A stretch of 33,112 nt of DNA from positions 1-33,112 of the forward strand of contig JBHIXX010000027.1 of assembly GCA_041984585.1 (NCBI GenBank), read 5' to 3'. The notes beneath the pieces are model-generated. The model saw only the letters and a program-made list of their open reading frames with translations. It searched no databases and was not told the DNA's origin. The position numbers and the translations under genes were made by a program. The DNA is from Pseudolysinimonas_A sp041984585 (GTDB lineage: Bacteria > Actinomycetota > Actinomycetes > Actinomycetales > Microbacteriaceae). Positions 1-6,300 of the stretch are shown piece after piece; within the stretch, counting starts at the first letter, position 1, and the number at the start of each line of letters is the position of its first letter.

Positions 1-60
1 ATGGTGCTGTTCGCGCTGGCCGGCGCGGTCGCGGTGATCGGTTTCTTCCTGCTCGCCTGA
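1..60 (+). CDS. 3' end of a membrane protein gene (partial)
   Basis: Frame 1 is open from the window edge to a TGA at 58-60. It encodes 19 very hydrophobic residues ending in GFFLLA, which look like the last transmembrane helix of a protein whose start lies upstream of the window. The first visible codon is ATG, but a 19-residue gene is unlikely, so I treat it as a truncated 3' end. A weak hairpin (TCCCG at 86-90, CGGGA at 96-100) follows 25 nt after the stop and might end this transcript; it has no T-run. Family and function cannot be told. Confidence 0.55.
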   Translation: MVLFALAGAVAVIGFFLLA

Positions 61-195
61 GGTCCCGCCTGCCCGCCCGCGACCGTCCCGAAGCGCGGGA
101 AGGCGTCGCCGTCTTCCGCCAGTCGAAAACCGGACCTTCCGGCGGGGGAGGCGGATGCTTGCGTGGATCCGGGGCGATCAGCGACCCCGCGAGCT

Positions 196-203
196 GCAGG
201 AGG
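196..203 (+). promoter_or_regulatory. Shine-Dalgarno deciding the aldehyde dehydrogenase start
   Basis: GCAGGAGG stands 5 nt before the ATG at 209. The in-frame ATG at 155 has no comparable site, so translation most likely begins at 209 and the open frame before it is not coding. Confidence 0.75.
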
Positions 204-208
204 CGTCG

Positions 209-1696
209 ATGGCGACGAGTCCCGACCGGACGGTCGGCGGATCGGTCGCGCAGGGCGACCCCGTGGATGTCGGCAGTCTCGTCGGAGGTGAGGAGCGACG
301 CGCCGGGGAACCCCGGGAGGTCGAGGATCCCGGCCGCCTGGACGGCCCGGCCGGACGCTACTGGGCGGCGCTCGCCGCCGATGTCGACGATGCCGTCGCG
401 GGCGCGCGGTCGGCCCAGCGGGAGTGGGCCGGCCTGCCGGTCGACGAGCGCGCGACCGCCCTGCTCGCCGCCGCGGATGCGATCGAGCGCGCGGCCGACC
501 GGCTCGGCGACACGCTGGCGCGGGAGACCGGCGCACCGCGCGCGCAGTGCCGGGGTGAGGCGCTCGGCGCCGCGCGACACCTGCGCACGGCTGCGGAGCT
601 GGGTCCCGAGGTGCTCGCCGCACGCGACATCCCGGGCGCGGGCGGGGGCCGCATCCGCCTGGGCCGACGCCCGTTCGGCGTGGTGGCGGCCATCGTTCCG
701 TGGAACGCCCCGCTCGGCCTCGCCGCCCAGAAGCTCGGTCCGGCGCTCATCGCCGGCAACGGCGTGGTGCTCAAGCCGTCACCGCTGGCGCCGCTGGCGC
801 TGACGCGCCTCGTCGGTCTGATCGCCGGTGCGCTGCCGCGCGGTCTCGTGGCCCTGGTGCACGGGGACGGCGACATCGGCTCGGCGCTCGTGCGGCATCC
901 GGATGTCGGCAAGGTGTCGTTCACGGGTGGCGCGGTCGCCGCGCGGTCCATCATGCGCGACGCGGCCGATTCGCTCACCCGGGTGCACCTCGAGCTCGGG
1001 GGCAACGACCCGGCGATCGTGCTCGATGACGCCGACCTCGACGCGGCCGCCGACGGCATCGCCGCCAGCGCCTTCCGGCGCGCCGGGCAGGTCTGCTACG
1101 CGGTGAAGCGCGTCTACGTCCCGGAGCGTCGTGCGGCGGCATTCACCGACGCGCTCCTGGCCGCCGTCGACCGGATCGTGGTCGGGTACGGGCTGGATCC
1201 GGAGTCGACCATGGGACCGGTGATCGCCGCGGACGCCCGGGATCGGATCGACGCCTGGGCGGCGGCCGCCCGGGACGCCGGTCGCGAGGTGCGCGAGGCG
1301 GGCGAGCTGCGTGCCGATCCGGCGAGCGGGCACTACATGCGCCCGCGCGTGGTGCTCGGTGCCGTGTCCGACGACGAGATCGTGCGGGTCGAGCAGTTCG
1401 GCCCGCTCCTACCGATCGTCGCGGTGGCGGACGCGAACGCGGCCGTCGCGGCCGCCAACGCCTCCGACTTCGGGCTCGGCGGCTCGGTCTGGTCGACGGA
1501 CGAGGACCGCGCGGTCGCCGTGGCCGAGCGGCTCGAGTGCGGCGTCGCGTTCGTCAACGCGCACGTGCTGTCGGCGGACGCGTTCCGCACCGTCCCGTTC
1601 GGCGGCGTGAAGCAGTCGGGGATGGGGTGGGAGAACTCCGTCGTCGGGATCGGTGAGTACCTCGAGCACCACTCCGTCGACGTGCACCCCCGCTGA
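209..1696 (+). CDS. NAD(P)-dependent aldehyde dehydrogenase
   Basis: Oxidises an aldehyde to its acid with NAD(P); cytosolic ALDH superfamily enzyme of 495 aa, normal length. The protein shows PWN, the KPS cofactor-binding segment, FTGG, the general-base glutamate E262 in ELGGNDP, the catalytic cysteine C296 in GQVCY, the E-x-FGP motif and a closing GGVKQSG. All core residues are present, so it should be active. The first ~40 residues are a low-complexity extension before the fold begins. The start at 209 is chosen for its strong Shine-Dalgarno. It stands alone, converging on the DUF1761 gene with 16 bp between stops. The substrate cannot be deduced: no dedicated pathway gene lies beside it. 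Family assignment is firm, substrate unknown. Confidence 0.93.
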   Translation: MATSPDRTVGGSVAQGDPVDVGSLVGGEERRAGEPREVEDPGRLDGPAGRYWAALAADVDDAVAGARSAQREWAGLPVDERATALLAAADAIERAADRLGDTLARETGAPRAQCRGEALGAARHLRTAAELGPEVLAARDIPGAGGGRIRLGRRPFGVVAAIVPWNAPLGLAAQKLGPALIAGNGVVLKPSPLAPLALTRLVGLIAGALPRGLVALVHGDGDIGSALVRHPDVGKVSFTGGAVAARSIMRDAADSLTRVHLELGGNDPAIVLDDADLDAAADGIAASAFRRAGQVCYAVKRVYVPERRAAAFTDALLAAVDRIVVGYGLDPESTMGPVIAADARDRIDAWAAAARDAGREVREAGELRADPASGHYMRPRVVLGAVSDDEIVRVEQFGPLLPIVAVADANAAVAAANASDFGLGGSVWSTDEDRAVAVAERLECGVAFVNAHVLSADAFRTVPFGGVKQSGMGWENSVVGIGEYLEHHSVDVHPR

Positions 1697-1712
1697 GCGC
1701 GGCGGCGGCTTG

Positions 1713-2141
1713 TCAGGCCGCGGGCGGCCAGACGCCGATGATGACGGCCATCACCAGCACCGTCACGAGCTCGTGGGCGATGTTGAGCACGGTGAGGCCG
1801 ACGGTGCGGTTGTCGAACTGGTCGTGGGTGATGAACCGCGCGGCGGTGAAGCCGGCCCAGAGCACGACCGCCGTGAGGACCGCGGCGAGCAGGAACGAGC
1901 CCTGATAGAAGTCGAACGCGATCCAGGTCGCGCCGGCGAGCACCCAGGCGGTCACGAAGCTGACGATCACGGTGACGATGATCGGGCGGGCGGCATCCTT
2001 CGCGTTCCCGGACGGGGTGACGCCGGCCTGCTTCATCCAGTAGTTGCCGAAGACCTTCGGGGTGTACCAGATCGACCCGACGACCATGCTCGACAGGGTG
2101 GCGAGCACGACGGCGATGTAGTTGATGGCGGGGATGGTCAC
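1713..2141 (-). CDS. DUF1761 family small membrane protein
   Basis: A 142-aa integral membrane protein with about four helices. The N-terminal segment, with SMVVGSIWYTPKVFGNYWMK, matches the DUF1761 pattern (a helix followed by WY-x-P-x-FG-x-x-W). The family has no established function. I start it at the GTG at 2141 because AGGAGG (complement of 2147-2152) lies 5 nt upstream; an ATG further upstream at 2213 would add 24 polar residues with no ribosome site. A TAGGCT -10 box (complement of 2185-2190) gives it its own promoter, separate from the antiporter gene upstream. Confidence 0.8.
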   Translation of the reverse strand: MTIPAINYIAVVLATLSSMVVGSIWYTPKVFGNYWMKQAGVTPSGNAKDAARPIIVTVIVSFVTAWVLAGATWIAFDFYQGSFLLAAVLTAVVLWAGFTAARFITHDQFDNRTVGLTVLNIAHELVTVLVMAVIIGVWPPAA

Positions 2142-2184
2142 GGGGTCCTCCTCGGGATCGGCACTCGACGCTGAGCGTGGCCAG

Positions 2185-2190
2185 AGCCTA
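2185..2190 (-). promoter_or_regulatory. -10 box of the DUF1761 gene
   Basis: The minus strand reads TAGGCT here, about 43 nt before the GTG start, which would leave a leader of roughly 37 nt carrying AGGAGG. I see no good -35 hexamer. It lies just beyond a hairpin that may end the antiporter transcript. Confidence 0.5.
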
Positions 2191-2194
2191 GCGA

Positions 2195-2210
2195 CCGGGG
2201 CCGACCCCGG
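2195..2210 (-). terminator. Hairpin after the Ca2+/H+ antiporter gene
   Basis: CCGGGG (2195-2200) and CCCCGG (2205-2210) form a 6-bp all-GC stem with a 4-nt loop, 6 nt beyond the antiporter stop on the minus strand. There is no T-run, as is common in high-GC genomes, so it is only a probable terminator. Confidence 0.45.
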
Positions 2211-2216
2211 CATCCC

Positions 2217-3356
2217 TCACGGCGCGATCGACAGGAAGATGAACGCCGCGAACAGCGACAGATGCACGATGCCCTGCAGTCGTGTCGCGCGCCCGGGGAT
2301 GATCGTCAGCACCGAGACGACGAGCGTCAGCAGGAACAGCACCTGCTGCACCGGCCCGAGGCCGAGCAGCAGGTCCTGCGGCAGCCAGATCGAGGCGACC
2401 GCGATCGCCGGGATGGTCAGCCCGATGGAGGCGATCGCCGATCCCACCCCGAGGTTGAGGCTGGTCTGCACCCGGTCGCGCAGAGCCGCCCGCGAGGCGG
2501 CGAACCCCTCGGGCAGCAGCACGATCAGGGCGATCACCACGCCGACGAAGGTGGGCGGGATGCCGAGCGCGGCGGTCGTCGCCTCGATCGCCGGCGAGAC
2601 CGCCTTGGCGAGTCCCACGACCGAGACCAGCGCCGCGAGCAGCAGCCCGAGGCTGAGGTAGGTGGCGCGCAGGCTCGGCGGGTCGGCGTGGTCGTCCTGG
2701 TCGATGAGCCCGCCGTCGTGCGCCACCGGCAGGAAGAAGTCGCGGTGCGCTCGGGTCTGGGTGGCGACGAACGCGACGTAGAGCACGAGCGAGGCGACCG
2801 CGACGAACGCGAGCTGCGAGGTGGAGTATCGGGCGCCCGGCTCGGAGACCGTGTAGGCGGGCAGCACGAGGGTGAGGGTGGCGAGGGTCGCGACGACGGC
2901 GAGGGCGGCGCCGGTACCCTCCGGGTTGAACCGCGGGAGGTGGTGCCGCACGGTGCCGAGCAGCAGCGAGATCCCGACGATGCCGTTCAGCGTGATCATC
3001 ACCGCGGCGAACACCGTGTCACGCGCGAGCGACGAGGGCTCCGATCCGCTGCTCAGCATCAGCGTGAGGATCAGTCCGACCTCGATCACCGTGACCGACA
3101 CGGCCAGCACGAGTGACCCGAACGGCTCGCCGACCCGGTGGGCGACGACCTCGGCGTGATGCACCGCCGCCAGTACGGCACCGATCAGGAGCACCGCGAC
3201 GAGCGCCGTCTCGACCGGGCCGATCTTGCGGTCCCAGGTGAGCAGGAGCGCCACGACGCCGACCGGCGGGAGGATGACGTGCCACCACCGACCCACCAAC
3301 CCGGTGAACCGCGCCCACACCCGGGTCGGCCCTGCCTGCGTCGTCGACCCGTTCAT
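2217..3356 (-). CDS. chaA: Ca2+/H+ antiporter, ChaA type (CaCA superfamily)
   Basis: Inner-membrane cation/proton exchanger, 379 aa with about 11 helices, the usual ChaA size. The two inverted alpha repeats are visible. The first holds GEPFGSLVLAVSVTVIEVGL, close to the classic ChaA signature with its membrane glutamate. The second holds LLPEGFAASRAALRDRVQTS followed by LNLGVGSAIASIGLTIP. Family members expel Ca2+, and in some species Na+ or K+, in exchange for H+; the ion used here cannot be read from sequence. The ATG at 3356 has GGAGGT 5 nt upstream. The gene has its own promoter and diverges from the secreted protein gene. Confidence 0.9.
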   Translation of the reverse strand: MNGSTTQAGPTRVWARFTGLVGRWWHVILPPVGVVALLLTWDRKIGPVETALVAVLLIGAVLAAVHHAEVVAHRVGEPFGSLVLAVSVTVIEVGLILTLMLSSGSEPSSLARDTVFAAVMITLNGIVGISLLLGTVRHHLPRFNPEGTGAALAVVATLATLTLVLPAYTVSEPGARYSTSQLAFVAVASLVLYVAFVATQTRAHRDFFLPVAHDGGLIDQDDHADPPSLRATYLSLGLLLAALVSVVGLAKAVSPAIEATTAALGIPPTFVGVVIALIVLLPEGFAASRAALRDRVQTSLNLGVGSAIASIGLTIPAIAVASIWLPQDLLLGLGPVQQVLFLLTLVVSVLTIIPGRATRLQGIVHLSLFAAFIFLSIAP

Positions 3357-3360
3357 CGGC

Positions 3361-3379
3361 TACCTCCGGGTCGAGCCTA
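3361..3379 (-). promoter_or_regulatory. Promoter and ribosome site of the antiporter gene
   Basis: The minus strand carries TAGGCT (complement of 3374-3379) and, 6 nt on, GGAGGT (complement of 3362-3367) followed by the ATG at 3356. Transcription would start at about the first base of the Shine-Dalgarno, giving a minimal leader of about 11 nt. Confidence 0.55.
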
Positions 3380-3451
3380 CGGAACCCGCCTCACAGGATG
3401 CTCGAAGCCGGGCCCGAGGCGGGGTGCGGTCAGGCCCGGTCGGATGGGGGC

Positions 3452-3985
3452 ATGTCGTCATCCGATGCCTCCGCCCTCCGTCGACGCAGCAACCGATTCC
3501 GCGCCGTGCTCTCCTCGCTCGCGGCGCTCGCGCTCGCCGGGGCGCTCGCGGCCGGCGCCCCCGCCCCCGCGGCGATGGCGATGACCGCGCTCGGCATGGG
3601 CGCGGTGGGGCAGTCCGCTCAGGCGGCGCCCGCGGAGGCGCTGCGCGCGTTCACCGCCTGCCTGCCGGTCGAGCAGCTGCGTGCCCTCGAGGAGGGCGAG
3701 CCGCGGGTGGCGGGCACGGGCCTCGAGCTCGCCGACCTCGACCCGGCCTCGGGGAGAGCGCTCGACGGACTGCTGGAGTCGCTGCTGAGCCCGGCCGCGC
3801 TGGCCGAGGTCACCGCCATCCGGGAGGCCGATGCCGAGGTCGCGGGCGACGGGGTCGGCTACCACGTGGCGGCCTTCGGCGACCCCGACGCCGACTTCGT
3901 GGTGCAGCTCTCCGGGCCCGATCTGCTGCTGCTCGCGGTAGTGCAGGACGGGGTGGTGAGCGTCGACCTCGACGTCGTCGGCTGA
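3452..3985 (+). CDS. Secreted or membrane-anchored protein of unknown function
   Basis: No family recognised. The 177-aa product starts with a short polar stretch and an Arg-rich n-region (RRRSNRFR), followed by an Ala/Leu-rich hydrophobic segment (about residues 16-50) that looks like a long signal peptide or anchor. The rest is acidic and Leu/Ala-rich with a single cysteine (FTACLPVEQL). Its C-terminal part alternates hydrophobic strands (YHVAAFGDPDADFVVQL, LLLLAVVQDGVVSVDLDVV), suggesting a small beta domain outside the membrane. I start at the ATG at 3452; the upstream ATG at 3398 would put charged residues ahead of the signal. The ribosome site (GGATGGGGG) is weak. Confidence 0.6.
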   Translation: MSSSDASALRRRSNRFRAVLSSLAALALAGALAAGAPAPAAMAMTALGMGAVGQSAQAAPAEALRAFTACLPVEQLRALEEGEPRVAGTGLELADLDPASGRALDGLLESLLSPAALAEVTAIREADAEVAGDGVGYHVAAFGDPDADFVVQLSGPDLLLLAVVQDGVVSVDLDVVG

Positions 3986-3988
3986 GCG

Positions 3989-4036
3989 CGACGGTCGGCC
4001 CGGGCGTCGGTCGGCCGGGGCGTCGGTCAGCCCAGC
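3989..4036. repeat. Three tandem imperfect 16-bp repeats
   Basis: Units at 3989-4004, 4005-4020 and 4021-4036 share the core CG(A/T)CGGTC(G/A)GCC. They fill the gap between the convergent genes and the third unit runs into the last codons of ccdA, whose stop is at 4027-4029. No obvious hairpin is formed; probably replication slippage. Confidence 0.6.
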
Positions 4037-4776
4037 AGGCCCTGCTCGAACTGCTCGATCGGCTCGTACCAGCCCTGCTCCAGCACCCAGGTCTGCACCG
4101 CCTTGTCGAATCCGACGATCACGGCGATGCCGACCAGCACCACGAGCACACCGACGATCCGGCGGAACCAGCCGTCGGGCCGGGTCAGCCAGCCGAGCCG
4201 ACGGACGATCGCCTGCCCGAGGAGCGCGACCAGCAGCAGCGCCCCCGCGAGGCCGACGGCGTAGAGCACGATCGCGACGACGCCCTCGCCGAACGACACC
4301 GGCAGCACCGTCGCGATCAGCAGCGCGTAGGTCGGCGAGCAGCTCGAGAAGGTGGGCCCGAGCGCGGCGCCGATCAGGATGTCGCCGACGATGCCGCCGC
4401 GGCGCGACGACGCGTCGAGGGCGGCGCCGGCCCGGCTCTGCAGGCCGGTGGCGAGCATGATGCGCTCCCACACCCGTGGGAACACGAGCGTGAGGCCGAA
4501 CAGCACCAGGATGCCGCCCGCGATCACCTGCCAGACGATCTGCGGCACCCCGAGCAGCGCGGTCGTCGCCTTGAGCAGCAGGGTGAACACGACAACCGAG
4601 ACCGCGAGGCTCGCGGCGATGACCAGCGGCCGGTACCAGCGGCGCTCGGCGGTGGCGGCATCCGCGTCGCTGCGGGCGATGGTGCCGCCGACGATCACCG
4701 GCAGCAGCGGCAGCACGCACGGCGCGGCGACGGTCAGCACGCCGGCGACGAAGGCGACGAGGAAGGTGGTGAGCAC
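4027..4776 (-). CDS. ccdA: CcdA/DsbD-type thiol-disulfide electron transporter
   Basis: A 249-aa protein with about six helices that moves reducing equivalents across the membrane to outward-facing thioredoxin-like partners. The family's two redox cysteines are visible in APCVLPLLP (first helix) and FSSCSPTYALL (fourth helix region), each followed by the typical Pro-containing segment. The gene lies 22 bp behind a membrane-anchored thioredoxin on the same strand, almost certainly one operon, so the thioredoxin is its likely client. No other cytochrome c maturation gene (resB, resC) is present here, so it could serve cytochrome c assembly at a distance or general envelope thiol reduction. The GTG at 4776 is the likely start; no clear Shine-Dalgarno is seen. 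Confidence 0.88.
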   Translation of the reverse strand: MLTTFLVAFVAGVLTVAAPCVLPLLPVIVGGTIARSDADAATAERRWYRPLVIAASLAVSVVVFTLLLKATTALLGVPQIVWQVIAGGILVLFGLTLVFPRVWERIMLATGLQSRAGAALDASSRRGGIVGDILIGAALGPTFSSCSPTYALLIATVLPVSFGEGVVAIVLYAVGLAGALLLVALLGQAIVRRLGWLTRPDGWFRRIVGVLVVLVGIAVIVGFDKAVQTWVLEQGWYEPIEQFEQGLLG

Positions 4777-4798
4777 GACGGGGTCCGGCGCGGCCGGG

Positions 4799-5299
4799 TC
4801 AGATCATCGCCGAGATGACGGCGTCGAGGTGCGGGTCGTCGTAGGCGACGTGGGTCTGCAGGGCGTCGCCGTCGGTGTCGACCTCGACGAACGTGGTCTG
4901 CAGGGTGACGCCGTACTGCTGGCGCAGGTCCTGGCGCGAGTCGTAATCGACGAGCAGGATGGTCACCCCGTCGGGCACGCCCTGCGCGGTGATGTCCGAC
5001 TCGATGGAGCGGCACTGCGGGCACCACGGCGCGTGGAAGAACAGCAGGATGCGCCCCTCGCCCTGCGCGACCGCCTCCTCGCTGTAGCCGGCGAACACCC
5101 CCGGCGAGGGCGCGATCGCGTCGTCGGCATCCGCCGACTCGGTCGGCATCGGGTCGTCGGGCTCGTCGGTCTCGACCGATGCCGGAGTGGTGGGAGCGGC
5201 ATCCGGGGTCGATGCGGGGCTGAGCAGCGCGACGGCTCCGACGGCGCCCAGGATGACGACGACGAGCACGCCCACGACGATGAGGACGCGACGGTTCAT
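4799..5299 (-). CDS. Membrane-anchored extracytoplasmic thioredoxin
   Basis: 166 aa. An N-terminal transmembrane anchor (about residues 4-28) is followed by a Pro/Thr/Asp/Glu-rich linker (about 29-70) and a thioredoxin fold with the active site W-C93-P-Q-C96. The CPQC redox pair and the following beta strand (ILLVDYDS) are typical of outward-facing thioredoxins fed by CcdA. The usual cis-proline after beta 3 is not in its standard position: the sequence reads LQTTFVEVD where VxxxPT is expected, which may change substrate handling. First gene of an operon with ccdA. A TAGCCT box sits exactly 6 nt before the ATG, so the mRNA is probably leaderless. Confidence 0.87.
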   Translation of the reverse strand: MNRRVLIVVGVLVVVILGAVGAVALLSPASTPDAAPTTPASVETDEPDDPMPTESADADDAIAPSPGVFAGYSEEAVAQGEGRILLFFHAPWCPQCRSIESDITAQGVPDGVTILLVDYDSRQDLRQQYGVTLQTTFVEVDTDGDALQTHVAYDDPHLDAVISAMI

Positions 5300-5305
5300 G
5301 CCCCG

Positions 5306-5311
5306 AGGCTA
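5306..5311 (-). promoter_or_regulatory. -10 box of the thioredoxin-ccdA operon (leaderless)
   Basis: The minus strand reads TAGCCT, then 6 nt, then the ATG at 5299. The expected transcription start coincides with the A of the start codon, and no Shine-Dalgarno exists in between. Confidence 0.65.
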
Positions 5312-5364
5312 ACCAGCGGCGCCGCGCGGCGACCGCGTGCGGATGCGTCTGTCACGATGTCGTA

Positions 5365-6261
5365 ATGACTCGTGTCGTGGTCGCCGGCAGCGTCAATCTC
5401 GACCTGGTGTACGCCGTCCACCGGTTCCCGGCGCCCGGCGAGACCGTGCTCGGCTCGGCCCTCACCCGGCTCTCCGGGGGCAAGGGCGCCAACCAGGCAC
5501 ACGCCGCCGCGCGGGTCGCCGCCGACGGGGTGCGCGCCGCGTTCGTCGGCTGCGTCGGCGACGACGAGGCGGCCGATCGGCTGCGCGGCGACCTGGCGGC
5601 GGCGGGGGTCGACGTCTCCGGCGTCGTCGGCGTGCCGGGCGCCTCGGGCACCGCGCTGATCGCGGTCGACGCCGACGGTGAGAACGAGATCGTCGTGGTC
5701 CCCGGCGCAAACCACGCCTGGCCCGCCGACCTCGTCGACGAGCTGGCGATCGACGCCGGCGACGTCGTGGCGACCCAGCTCGAGATCCCGCAGCCGACCG
5801 TCGCGGCGCTCCTCCGCCGGGCCCGCGCGGCCGGGGCGCGCACGGCGCTCAACGCGTCGCCGGTGGCCGACGGCGTGGCCGATCTGCTTCCGGATGTCGA
5901 CGTGCTCGTGGTCAACGAGGGCGAGGCGCTCGCGCTCGCGGATGTCGACGACCTCGACACCGCCGTCGCGCGCCTCGGCGCGGGGGAGCGCGACGTGGTC
6001 GTCACGCTCGGCGCGGCGGGCGCGCTCGTCGCCCCGCGCGGCGGCGACCCGGTCGCCGTACCCGCGTGTCGCGTCGACGCGATCGACACCGTCGGGGCGG
6101 GCGACGCCTTCGCCGGCGCGCTCGCCGCGGAGCTCGCCGCCGGATCCGACCTGGTCACGGCCGTGCGGGTGGGGTCCGCCGCGGGGGCGCTCACCGCCAC
6201 CGTGCGCGGCGCGCGGCACCCCGGCCTGACCCGCACCGCCGCGCTCGACCTGCTCGGCTGA
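5365..6261 (+). CDS. rbsK: Ribokinase-like PfkB-family sugar kinase
   Basis: Phosphorylates ribose or a related sugar or nucleoside with ATP; cytosolic. 298 aa, the standard ribokinase length. The N-terminal substrate motif (VVAGSVNLDL), the ribokinase GGKGANQA motif near residue 40 and the C-terminal PfkB signature DTVGAGDAF with catalytic D247 are intact. GGKGANQA and overall similarity favour ribokinase over adenosine or fructose kinases, but no ribose transporter or rbsD accompanies it, so the substrate remains an inference. It diverges from the thioredoxin gene over 65 bp; neither a clear -10 box nor a Shine-Dalgarno is visible for it. Confidence 0.85.
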   Translation: MTRVVVAGSVNLDLVYAVHRFPAPGETVLGSALTRLSGGKGANQAHAAARVAADGVRAAFVGCVGDDEAADRLRGDLAAAGVDVSGVVGVPGASGTALIAVDADGENEIVVVPGANHAWPADLVDELAIDAGDVVATQLEIPQPTVAALLRRARAAGARTALNASPVADGVADLLPDVDVLVVNEGEALALADVDDLDTAVARLGAGERDVVVTLGAAGALVAPRGGDPVAVPACRVDAIDTVGAGDAFAGALAAELAAGSDLVTAVRVGSAAGALTATVRGARHPGLTRTAALDLLG

Positions 6262-6300
6262 GTCCTCAGGCCTCGGGCCACGGGCCTCAGGTCCTCGACC

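Noticed and set aside
6262..6300. Terminator between rbsK and the helicase gene
   Set aside because: The repeated CCTCAGG and GGCC words are mostly direct or only 5-bp inverted repeats; no convincing stem.
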